A DNA stretch of 64,000 bases from Blastocatellia bacterium (GTDB lineage Bacteria; Acidobacteriota; Blastocatellia; HR10): NCBI GenBank assembly GCA_025055075.1, contig JANWYV010000053.1:103331-167330 (forward strand), read 5' to 3'. Shown in pieces: positions 48,784 through 56,530 of this stretch; the first letter of the stretch is position 1; each line of letters opens with the position of its first letter. The position numbers were made by a program, and so were the translations under genes. The notes under the pieces were generated by a model, which searched no databases, was not told the DNA's origin, and saw only the letters and a list, made by a program, of their open reading frames with translations.

Positions 48784-50307
48784 ATGGCCCAACCTAAAGA
48801 AGCCGTCGCTCATCGTGAAGGAACATTCGTTCGAGGATTAGGGTTGTTCGATTCGACGATGATCGTCGCCGGCTCCATGATCGGATCGGGGATTTTCATC
48901 GTCTCGGCGGATATCGCTCGGCAGGTGGGATCGGCAGGATGGCTCTTGAGTGTATGGGCGATCACAGGAGTGCTCACGCTAGCGGCGGCGCTCAGCTATG
49001 GCGAGCTGGCGGCGATGATGCCGCGCGCGGGCGGGCAATACGTCTACTTGCGCGAGGCATATAGCCCCTTCTGGGCGTTCCTCTATGGTTGGACCCTCTT
49101 TCTCGTCATCCAGACGGGAACCATTGCTGCCGTCGCCGTCGCTTTCGCCCGATTCCTCGGCGTCTTGGTCCCGCAGGTCTCCGAAGAGCAGAAGTTCTTC
49201 GAGTATGGTCGTCTGTCCCTTTCGCCGACACAGTTGGTGGCGATCGCGGTGATCGTCTTCTTGAGCTGGACGAATTCGCGAGGGCTCAAGACGGGGAAGA
49301 TCGTGCAGAACGTCTTCACCCTGGCGAAGATCGCGGCCCTCATCATGCTCATTGCCTTGGGGATCATCGTGGGCCGCAATCCCGAAGCCATCGCGGCGAA
49401 CTTCCGCGACCTCTGGTCGGCGACGTTCACGCAGCCGATCGCCCGAGGCGCGAGCCAATATACGACGATGCCGCTTGAGGGCTTGGGACTTCTCCTGGCG
49501 CTGGGAACGGCGATGGTCGGCTCGCTCTTCGCCTCCGACGCCTGGAATAACATTACGTTCACGGCGGGGGAGGTGAAGAATCCCAAGCGCACGCTGCCGC
49601 TGAGCTTGTTGTTCGGCGTCGGATTGGTCTCGCTGCTCTATCTGCTGGCGAACGTGAGCTACTTGTGTGTGCTCCCCTTGCGCGGGGATCCTAACGGTGC
49701 AACCGTGTTGGAACGCGGCATTCAATTCGCCACGAACGATCGTGTGGGCACGGCGGCGGCCGAAGTCATTTTCGGACCGAGCGCGGCGGCCATCATGGCT
49801 GTGCTCATCATGATCTCTACCTTCGGCTGCATGAACGGCTTGATCTTGGCGGGCGCGCGGGTCTATTATGCGATGGCCCGCGATGGACTCTTCTTCCAGA
49901 GCGTCGGAGCCTTGAATGCACATCATGTGCCGGCCAATGGATTGCTCGTGCAATGCCTGTGGGCGTGTGTGCTCACGCTCTCGGGGACGTATAGCGAACT
50001 GCTCGACTACGTGGTCTTCGCCGTCCTGATCTTCTACGTCTTGACGATCGCTGGTCTTTTCGTCTTGCGTCGGAAGTGGCCGCAAGCGGAGCGGCCCTAT
50101 CGTGCTTTCGGCTATCCGTGGGTCCCGGCGCTCTATATCCTCGCGGCTTCGTTCATCGCGCTCGATCTACTCATCTCCCCGAAGACGCGGCCCAACACGT
50201 GGCCGGGGCTGCTGATCGTCTTAGCCGGAGCGCCCGTCTATGCGCTTTGGAGATGGAGAGCGGCGCGAAAGCCCGCTCTCGATCATGGTCCCGTGACGGC
50301 GGATTGA
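48784..50307 (+). CDS. APC-family amino-acid permease (second)
   Basis: A 507-residue permease of the amino acid-polyamine-organocation family with 12 predicted helices. Typical segments: TMIVAGSMIGSGIFIVSADI at the first helix, LAAALSYGELAAMMPRAGGQ then YVYLREAY, and FASDAWNNITFTAGEVKNPK followed by RTLPLSL. These are closest to the LAT-like serine/threonine or basic amino-acid exchangers. It differs from the first permease in length and motif detail, so it is not a recent duplicate. It begins 46 nt after the first permease and 4 nt before the symporter gene, so all are probably on one message. Confidence 0.9.
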   Translation: MAQPKEAVAHREGTFVRGLGLFDSTMIVAGSMIGSGIFIVSADIARQVGSAGWLLSVWAITGVLTLAAALSYGELAAMMPRAGGQYVYLREAYSPFWAFLYGWTLFLVIQTGTIAAVAVAFARFLGVLVPQVSEEQKFFEYGRLSLSPTQLVAIAVIVFLSWTNSRGLKTGKIVQNVFTLAKIAALIMLIALGIIVGRNPEAIAANFRDLWSATFTQPIARGASQYTTMPLEGLGLLLALGTAMVGSLFASDAWNNITFTAGEVKNPKRTLPLSLLFGVGLVSLLYLLANVSYLCVLPLRGDPNGATVLERGIQFATNDRVGTAAAEVIFGPSAAAIMAVLIMISTFGCMNGLILAGARVYYAMARDGLFFQSVGALNAHHVPANGLLVQCLWACVLTLSGTYSELLDYVVFAVLIFYVLTIAGLFVLRRKWPQAERPYRAFGYPWVPALYILAASFIALDLLISPKTRPNTWPGLLIVLAGAPVYALWRWRAARKPALDHGPVTAD

Positions 50308-50311
50308 ACGT

Positions 50312-51673
50312 ATGAGCGAGAGCATGATGAAGGAACGGCGCTCGCTCCCCCTGCACACGAAGATCTTCCTCGGACTCGTCGGGGGAGCTGTCACGGGGAT
50401 TGGCGTCAACGTCTTCCTCGGCCAGCGGCCAGAAGTCGAGTGGGTCGTCCGAACGGTGACCGAGCCAATTGGACAGATCTTCCTGCGGATGCTCATTATG
50501 GTCGTCGTGCCGCTCGTCTTCGCCTCTCTGGCCTTAGGGGTAGCGGGGCTTGGGGATTTGCGAAGACTGGGGCGCATCGGCATGAAGACGCTCTTGTATT
50601 TCCTCATGGTGACGACGCTCGCTGTCACCATCGGGTTGGTCTTGGTGAACGCCATTCGACCCGGCGAGGGACTGCCCGAAGAAGTGAAGGTTCGGCTTTT
50701 GGAGACATATCGCGGGCAGACGACGCAGACACTGGAGCAAGCTGGGCAGACACGGTTTGGGATTCAAACGCTCGTCAACATTGTTCCCCGAAATCCGATC
50801 GCGGCGGCCGTGCAAGGGGACATGCTCGGGATCATCTTCTTCGCCCTCATGTTCGGCGTGGCTCTGACGTTCCTGCCGGCGAGCCGCGCGCAGCCCGTGA
50901 TGGCCGTCCTCTCGGGGATCGGGGAGGCGATGGTCGTCCTCATTGACTTGGCGATGAGGCTCGCTCCTTTTGGGGTGGCCGCCTTGATCTTCAGCGTTAC
51001 GGCGCGCTTCGGCTTCGACCTGCTCGTCAAGCTCGGACTTTATGTCTTCACGGTCATCCTCGGGCTTGCTCTCCATCAATTCGGCGTTTATTCGATCCTG
51101 GTGCGCGTCTTCGCACAGTTGAATCCCTGGCGGTTTTTCAGTGCCATTCGGACGATCATGATCACGGCCTTCTCCACCAGCTCCTCCAGCGCCACGCTGC
51201 CGACGACGATGCGCGTCTCGGAGGAGAATCTCGGTATCCCTCGAGAGATCGCCGGATTCGTCCTCCCGCTCGGTGCGACGATGAACATGAATGGGACGGC
51301 GCTCTTCGAGGGAGTCACCGTGCTCTTTCTCGCGCAGGTCTTCGGCGTCGAGCTTTCGCTCTCGGCGCAATTGATCGTCGTGGTCATGTCCGTGCTCACG
51401 GCCATTGGAGCCGCGGGGGTGCCCGGCGGCTCGCTCCCTCTGCTCATCCTCGTCTTGCAAGCGGTGGGAGTGCCCGGCGAGGGCATCGCCATCATCCTCG
51501 GGGTGGACCGATTGCTCGACATGTGTCGGACGACGCTCAATGTCACCGGAGATGTCACGGCGGCGGCCTTCATCGCGCGCTCGGAAGGATACGTGCTCAC
51601 CCCGCTGCCCGCGATCGCCGAACCGATCGCAGAGATCGAGCGAACGGATGCACGAGGAGAAGGACGATGGTAG
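50312..51673 (+). CDS. Dicarboxylate/amino-acid:cation symporter (DAACS, GltP type)
   Basis: A 453-residue elevator-type transporter coupling Na+ or H+ to uptake of glutamate, aspartate or C4-dicarboxylates. The core hairpins are intact: TAFSTSSSSATLPTTMRVS (HP1 serine-rich loop), GFVLPLGATMNMNGTALFEG (TM7 NMDGT-like, here NMNGT) and the HP2 loop GAAGVPGGSLPLLILVLQAVG, then DRLLDMCRTTLNVTGD, which binds substrate and cation. An extra polar segment (YRGQTTQTLEQAG) lies between TM3 and TM4. The start is 4 nt after the second permease; the small membrane protein gene overlaps its stop. Confidence 0.93.
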   Translation: MSESMMKERRSLPLHTKIFLGLVGGAVTGIGVNVFLGQRPEVEWVVRTVTEPIGQIFLRMLIMVVVPLVFASLALGVAGLGDLRRLGRIGMKTLLYFLMVTTLAVTIGLVLVNAIRPGEGLPEEVKVRLLETYRGQTTQTLEQAGQTRFGIQTLVNIVPRNPIAAAVQGDMLGIIFFALMFGVALTFLPASRAQPVMAVLSGIGEAMVVLIDLAMRLAPFGVAALIFSVTARFGFDLLVKLGLYVFTVILGLALHQFGVYSILVRVFAQLNPWRFFSAIRTIMITAFSTSSSSATLPTTMRVSEENLGIPREIAGFVLPLGATMNMNGTALFEGVTVLFLAQVFGVELSLSAQLIVVVMSVLTAIGAAGVPGGSLPLLILVLQAVGVPGEGIAIILGVDRLLDMCRTTLNVTGDVTAAAFIARSEGYVLTPLPAIAEPIAEIERTDARGEGRW

Positions 51674-51873
51674 AACGCACGGAACCCAAACGATTCAGTT
51701 TTTGGGGGATCCTCTCCATCCTGCTCATCGGTGTGGTGATTTATCTCTTCATGCAAGGCGGCCATCTGATGCTCCTCTACGCTGTGGCGACGATCGCACT
51801 GTGCGTCATTTTGATCGTGGTCGCCTTTGATCTCGGCGTGCGAAAGCGGTCGAAGGAAGAAGAACATCCGTGA
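51667..51873 (+). CDS. Small two-helix membrane protein in the transporter operon
   Basis: A 68-residue protein with two hydrophobic helices (WGILSILLIGVVIYLFM and MLLYAVATIALCVILIVVAF) and charged ends (MVERTEPKRF, VRKRSKEEEHP). I do not recognise a family. Its ATG lies inside the last codons of the symporter gene, overlapping by 7 nt, with GGAGAAGGAC just before it, so the two are coupled. A role as small regulatory subunit of a transporter is a reasonable guess only. Confidence 0.65.
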   Translation: MVERTEPKRFSFWGILSILLIGVVIYLFMQGGHLMLLYAVATIALCVILIVVAFDLGVRKRSKEEEHP

Positions 51874-51892
51874 TCGCGCGTTTCCCGAGCGA

Positions 51893-52324
51893 TCATGGGC
51901 GAGGTTCAGGGGTCGCCCGTTCGTCTTCGGCCGATCGATCGGCTCGAGCGCGATAGCGCGCACGCACGATGCTTTTCATCCCCCCTCGGACGTTAAATTC
52001 TCCGGTCACCTCCGCCCACACGGGCCGACACGCGGCGACGAGATCCCGAAGGATACGATTGATGGCGTTCTCGTAGAAGATCCCGAGTTGGCGATAGCCC
52101 AGGATATAGTACTTGAGCGATTTCAGTTCCACGCACAGCTCATCGGGTTCGTAGCGGATCGTGATCGTTCCGAAATCGGGCAGCCCCGTTCGCGGGCATA
52201 CCGAGGTGTATTCGGGGATGATGATGGTGATCTCATAGCCCTTGAATTGATTGGGCCAGCATTCGATCGGAGGCAGCTCGGCATCTAAGCCTGCCCGAGC
52301 GTGTTCTTCCGTGTACTCGCTCAT
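51893..52324 (-). CDS. queF: NADPH-dependent 7-cyano-7-deazaguanine reductase
   Basis: Reduces the nitrile of preQ0 to the amine of preQ1 with two NADPH. The 143-residue single-domain (unimodular) enzyme has the covalent nucleophile Cys43 and general acid Asp50 in SVCPRTGLPDFGTI, and the substrate loop CVELKSLKYYILGYRQLGIF with Glu67. At the site corresponding to the His-Glu pair of Bacillus QueF it has Tyr84-Glu85. The ATG at 52324 has no Shine-Dalgarno. A TATAGT box lies only 9 nt before the ATG, so the message could be leaderless. With queA, queD and queE it leaves only queC and tgt missing from the core of the pathway here. Confidence 0.93.
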   Translation of the reverse strand: MSEYTEEHARAGLDAELPPIECWPNQFKGYEITIIIPEYTSVCPRTGLPDFGTITIRYEPDELCVELKSLKYYILGYRQLGIFYENAINRILRDLVAACRPVWAEVTGEFNVRGGMKSIVRARYRARADRSAEDERATPEPRP

Positions 52325-52382
52325 AGGGGCACAACTATAGCCAAGAGGAGCAAGACAAGACAAGTCAACGGCATGCGGAGAG

Positions 52383-52416
52383 GGCGGCTTCCTCAAAATC
52401 TCTCCAGGAAGCCGCC
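52383..52416 (-). terminator. Perfect 11-bp hairpin after the M14 peptidase gene
   Basis: GGCGGCTTCCT and AGGAAGCCGCC pair perfectly around a 12-nt loop. It starts 7 nt after the peptidase stop and separates that gene from queF on the same strand. No T-run follows on either strand, so it may be Rho-linked or a 3'-end stabiliser. Confidence 0.6.
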
Positions 52417-52422
52417 ACTCTT

Positions 52423-55161
52423 TCATCGCAGGGAGGGCGCAAAAAGCACGCTATTGAGGAACAGGCGCGTGAGTGAATGCCAGAAGAGCCGGAAATTCGG
52501 ATCCTGGGCGTAGAGGATGACGTGACCACGTCCTGTCGGCTCGTGAATGAGATAAGCCGTCCCGCTCAAAAGTTCCACCGTATTGTTAGGCCAGATGAAG
52601 CCGCTCAGATGTAGCTCTTTGCCCTCGAAGGTGACAACGTTCGCTCCGTCTCGGCTGCGGGTGAAGAAGCGCGCCCCATTCACGAGGACGGGCAGATGCT
52701 CAGCGTCGTATCCGAACGTCAGAAAGTGATGCCGATCCACCGTGGCTCGTAAGATCGCTCCAGGAACAGGAAGAGGACGCGCCGACTTATCGGCTGGCGT
52801 CTGGGCTGATGCGGGGCTAGGGGCGCTCGCTCCTGGCGAAGGAAGCGCTTCTTCCTCAGCGCCGAGGACGCGGGAAGTCGTTAGTTCGATCCCTTTCTGT
52901 GTGAAAAGCTCTGCCGCGCCTCCGATTCCGATGAGCACGCCGCCTTCGTTCACCCATCGCTTGAGCCGATCAATACCCCGATCTCCCAGGATCGTGCGAT
53001 AGACCGAGGGATTGCCATCGGGGAAGAGGATCACGTCGTACTCGAAAATGTGAGCACGTTGCAGCGAGGCGAGCGTCATTGGAGTGAAGGGGATGCCGAA
53101 CCGTCGTTCGAAGAGGAACCAGATCGCGCCGAAGTTTGTAACGGAGACGCCATCTCCAACGATGACGATGATCTTAGGCTTTCGCAGGGGGATGACAGCC
53201 GGCGATCCAATCCCCGTGTCACCGCGATCCGCGTATGCGCTCGCTGCCGCGTAGACGTTCACGCCATATTCGCGGGCGAGGGTGGCGATGCGCTCGTGCA
53301 CGGATTCGGGATTGCGCTCGATGGGGACGACGAGCGTGCCACGCGGGAAATCGCGACCGTCCACGCGCAAGGGCTTCGTTGAAACAGCAATCTTGTATCC
53401 TTCGTTGAGTAAGGCGAAGGCCAAGCGCGCCGCCGCGTTCGTCTCATAGGAGAACACGTAGGCCGACGTCGCGCGACCGGTAACGCCGCCCGTGACGATC
53501 GGCTTCCGATCATCGCTTGTGACCACGCGCCCAGCGTCATCAAGCGTCAGCAGGGCGGAGCGCACGCGTGGCGCGTCTTCGGTCCAATAGGCTTCGACGC
53601 CGAAAGCCAGGGGCAGGGACCATGCTGTCACATCGTAAAACTCATAGCGCTCCTTCGGAACATTCTTACCCCGTCGCTCGTTCCGCTCGCGGATCTCCAA
53701 TTGGCGCTTGACGAACTGCGGGTCCAACTCGGCTTCGGGTTCAAGCAACGTCTTCGCCAAGCGCATTTGCGGCTGCGCCAAGTCCACCAGGAACGCGCCC
53801 ACGGGGAACGAGCGCGCCGTCGTCGTCTTGGTCAGATAGTCGCGCGCCGCGCGCGAGGAGAAGGCCTCCTGAGCCACGTGGACTTCGATCCCCGCGCGCA
53901 AAAGTGTCGCGACGAGTTCCGCTGCCCGCCCCGGATCGTTCCCTGGCAGGAGGACGAACCGTCGCATTGGACCGCGCGCGCCCTCTTCGATCGCCGTGCG
54001 CTTGAAGTCGTAGAAGTATTGAAGCAAGCGTTCGCGATAGCGGACCGCCGTCTCCACCGTCGCCAAGCTCGCGAGGAAATGTTTCGCGATCCCATCGCGC
54101 AGGGTCACGAGAGCTCCATCCTCGCGCCGCCAACGTAGCCCCAGACTTCCACCTCCATCGGTCTCATAGGTCATGCCGATCGCTCCGTTGAGCGAAGGCC
54201 AACTGTCCCAATATCCCGGATAGAAGAGGTCGAAGACGTCTCGGACGAAATACGCCCACCCTTGACGATCGAAAGCTTCGGCATTGCCCCGTCCGAATAT
54301 TTCCATCCACTCGTGATACGCCTTCGGGAGATTCGCATTCACGGGAGCGGCCGGCGGCGGGAAGAAGAAGTTCGTCGTCTGACCATGATGATCTACGAAG
54401 ACCTGCGGATTCCACTGCAGATAGGCGCGCATGAGGGCTTGGGTTTCGATCTGCGTGCTCGCCAAGGCATCGCGATTGAGGTCAATCTGATAGTGATTGT
54501 TGTTCGTCGAGAGCCCCCAGGGGGCGTTGTGTTCGTAAGCGAAACGATCCTCGGCTCCGACGGCGAAAGCGTTGTACCAGGCGACGAAACGCTCGTGACT
54601 CTCGGGATTATGGGCGGGGTTGATGATGATCAGGGCATTCTCTAAAAGCGTTCGTGTCTTTGGCTCCTCGCTCGCGGCGAAGTGATAGGCGACCTGCAAC
54701 GCCGCTTCGAAAGCGGCCGATTCGTTGCCATCGTTGGCGTAATTCAGCCAGACGACGACGGGCGTCGTGCGAATGATGGCCGCCGCCTCCTCCGGAGAGC
54801 TGAGCCGCCGGGGGTCAGCGAGCTTTTGAACGCGCGCTCGGATCTCCTCGAGCCGATTCATATTCTCCGGCGCACTGATGAGGAGCAGACGGAGAGGACG
54901 CCGCTCGTAGCTCTGCCCGTATTCGATCACGCGCACGCGATCAGAGGCCGCTTGCGCGATGGCGAAGATGACGCGCTCCATTCCGCGGAAGTCCGTGTGG
55001 AATTCGCCCGGTTCATATCCGAGCAGCTGCGATGGGCGCGGAACCGACGGGCGATAAGGCCCTCGCGCGTAGAAATCGAAGGCGTCGGCGAGGGCCGCAG
55101 GCCATGTGGAAGAGAGCATGAAGGAGATCCCACACAGGATCGTCGCAACGAATCGTTTCAT
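52423..55161 (-). CDS. Secreted M14-family zinc carboxypeptidase with altered HxxE motif
   Basis: A 912-residue secreted protein; residues 1-25 are a signal peptide (cleavage expected after ALA). Residues about 45-380 are the peptidase domain: YGQSYERRPLRLLLIS, VVVWLNYANDGNES, INPAHNPESHERFV, IDLNRDALASTQIETQAL and FVDHHGQTTNFFFPP, then MTYETDGGGS with the probable catalytic Glu. The zinc motif HxxE reads Asp144-Gly-Asn-Glu147, so one ligand is Asp (codon GAT at 54732-54730, one base from His). The C-terminal half (about 640-800) has a Rossmann-like KPKIIVIVGDGVSVTNFGAIW domain. It is the longest peptidase in the window and probably feeds the amino-acid transporters. Confidence 0.83.
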   Translation of the reverse strand: MKRFVATILCGISFMLSSTWPAALADAFDFYARGPYRPSVPRPSQLLGYEPGEFHTDFRGMERVIFAIAQAASDRVRVIEYGQSYERRPLRLLLISAPENMNRLEEIRARVQKLADPRRLSSPEEAAAIIRTTPVVVWLNYANDGNESAAFEAALQVAYHFAASEEPKTRTLLENALIIINPAHNPESHERFVAWYNAFAVGAEDRFAYEHNAPWGLSTNNNHYQIDLNRDALASTQIETQALMRAYLQWNPQVFVDHHGQTTNFFFPPPAAPVNANLPKAYHEWMEIFGRGNAEAFDRQGWAYFVRDVFDLFYPGYWDSWPSLNGAIGMTYETDGGGSLGLRWRREDGALVTLRDGIAKHFLASLATVETAVRYRERLLQYFYDFKRTAIEEGARGPMRRFVLLPGNDPGRAAELVATLLRAGIEVHVAQEAFSSRAARDYLTKTTTARSFPVGAFLVDLAQPQMRLAKTLLEPEAELDPQFVKRQLEIRERNERRGKNVPKERYEFYDVTAWSLPLAFGVEAYWTEDAPRVRSALLTLDDAGRVVTSDDRKPIVTGGVTGRATSAYVFSYETNAAARLAFALLNEGYKIAVSTKPLRVDGRDFPRGTLVVPIERNPESVHERIATLAREYGVNVYAAASAYADRGDTGIGSPAVIPLRKPKIIVIVGDGVSVTNFGAIWFLFERRFGIPFTPMTLASLQRAHIFEYDVILFPDGNPSVYRTILGDRGIDRLKRWVNEGGVLIGIGGAAELFTQKGIELTTSRVLGAEEEALPSPGASAPSPASAQTPADKSARPLPVPGAILRATVDRHHFLTFGYDAEHLPVLVNGARFFTRSRDGANVVTFEGKELHLSGFIWPNNTVELLSGTAYLIHEPTGRGHVILYAQDPNFRLFWHSLTRLFLNSVLFAPSLR

Positions 55162-55185
55162 CGCTCTTCCCCCTTTTGTGGATTC

Positions 55186-55298
55186 GCATCGCCCCCTTGA
55201 GGCGATGCGTCCTAATCATACGCGGCCATCGGCGCTGCGCCAAGCGCCGTTCGTCCACGTCGAGCGCGTTCGATAGGCGGTGGTCTCAAGCGCCTATC
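55186..55298. promoter_or_regulatory. Three hairpins between divergent genes
   Basis: GCATCGCC/GGCGATGC (55186-55208, 8 bp, 7-nt loop), GGCGCT/AGCGCC (55231-55248) and GATAGGCG/CGCCTATC (55272-55298, 8 bp, then AACTTTT) fill the 180 bp between the M14 gene and the DUF2914 gene. Since both genes point outward, terminators are not expected here; leader hairpins or operators are more likely. Confidence 0.45.
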
Positions 55299-55341
55299 AA
55301 CTTTTCGAGAGATTGACGCGCTGGCATCGCCCCTGCTTTGA

Positions 55342-56451
55342 TTGAACGTGTGGCGCGAAGGAGCAGGCCGCCGTCGGGCGGCGTGGCGAGATCGGTGGCG
55401 CGCGTTCCTCGAGCGCCATCGAAAGCATGGGCCGCTTCTGGCCTTTGTCCTTGGATTCGTGTATGACAGTGTGACGCTCACGCGCATTGACCGGTGGCGG
55501 GATAACCTGATCTTGCTCGGATATCTGCTGGCCTCGGGCGTCCTGATCGCGATGGTGGGACGAGCCGAACGCGGACGCCTCAAATCGCCATGGCTGCTCC
55601 GACGGCTCGATCTGATGACCTGGGGGGTGCACTTCTTCCTCGGTGGTCTGCTCTCGAGCTACGTCGTCTTCTATTTCAAGAGCGCGGCCGTCGGTCGGTC
55701 GTTCATTTTCGTCGGGCTGCTCGTCGGCCTCATGCTGGCTAACGAGTTCTTCGCCCATCGGCTGCGGGATCTGAGGTTGCTCTTGCCCCTTTATTTCTTT
55801 TGCGGCTCGGCTTTCTTGACCTTCTTCCTGCCGCTCCTGGTTCGACAATTGAGCGCAGCACTCTTTGTCCTGAGTGGAGTGCTGAGCCTCATGCTGACGG
55901 GTATCCTCAGCATAGCGATCTTCGGTTACCGACCCGAGGCGATACGGGTCTTCCCCGTTCCGATGATCGTATTCGGCGGCTTGCTCCTCAGCTATTTCGG
56001 CGACGTCATCCCGCCTATTCCTTTGGCGTTGAAGGATGGAGGGATTTACCGGAATGTCCGGCGCGTGGGGACGCAGTATGAGGTCGTCTATCGAGAACCT
56101 TCGCGCTGGTTCTTCTGGCGTCGAGATGAACGCGAGTTCGCGTACGCCCCGGGTGATGCCGTCTATTGCTTCGCTGCCATCTTCGCCCCGACGGCATTCA
56201 CTGAGCAGGTGTGGCACTACTGGCAGCGGCGGGATGAGAACGGCCGGTGGATCACGACGGATCGCCTCTCCTACACGATCATCGGCGGGCGCGAAGGCGG
56301 CTATCGGGGCTATACCGTGAAGCGCAAGATCACGCCTGGTCGGTGGCGCGTGGAGGTGCGCACGACTGAGGGACGGCTGCTCGGACGGATCCCCTTTGCC
56401 GTCGTCCCCGCGTCGCATCGGCCAAAACGCTTGCGGATCGAGTACCGATAG
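55342..56451 (+). CDS. DUF2914 domain membrane protein
   Basis: A 369-residue protein. Eight or so hydrophobic helices occupy residues about 28-240 (GPLLAFVLGFVYDSVTLTRI, VHFFLGGLLSSYVVFYFKS, RSFIFVGLLVGLMLANEFF), and the C-terminal 110 residues are the soluble DUF2914 domain with AIFAPTAFTEQVWHYWQRRD, WITTDRLSYTIIGG and PGRWRVEVRTTEGRLLGRI. The family has no known activity. The start is either TTG at 55342 or GTG at 55348; neither has a clear ribosome-binding site. The following DUF5916 gene starts 79 nt after the stop and may be cotranscribed. Confidence 0.82.
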   Translation: MNVWREGAGRRRAAWRDRWRAFLERHRKHGPLLAFVLGFVYDSVTLTRIDRWRDNLILLGYLLASGVLIAMVGRAERGRLKSPWLLRRLDLMTWGVHFFLGGLLSSYVVFYFKSAAVGRSFIFVGLLVGLMLANEFFAHRLRDLRLLLPLYFFCGSAFLTFFLPLLVRQLSAALFVLSGVLSLMLTGILSIAIFGYRPEAIRVFPVPMIVFGGLLLSYFGDVIPPIPLALKDGGIYRNVRRVGTQYEVVYREPSRWFFWRRDEREFAYAPGDAVYCFAAIFAPTAFTEQVWHYWQRRDENGRWITTDRLSYTIIGGREGGYRGYTVKRKITPGRWRVEVRTTEGRLLGRIPFAVVPASHRPKRLRIEYR

Positions 56452-56530
56452 AGTCCCGATCTCTTGGTGGGAACCGATCAGCATGGTATCCCGTAATAGG
56501 GATAGCGATGAGCAACTGGGGAGAAAGGCG

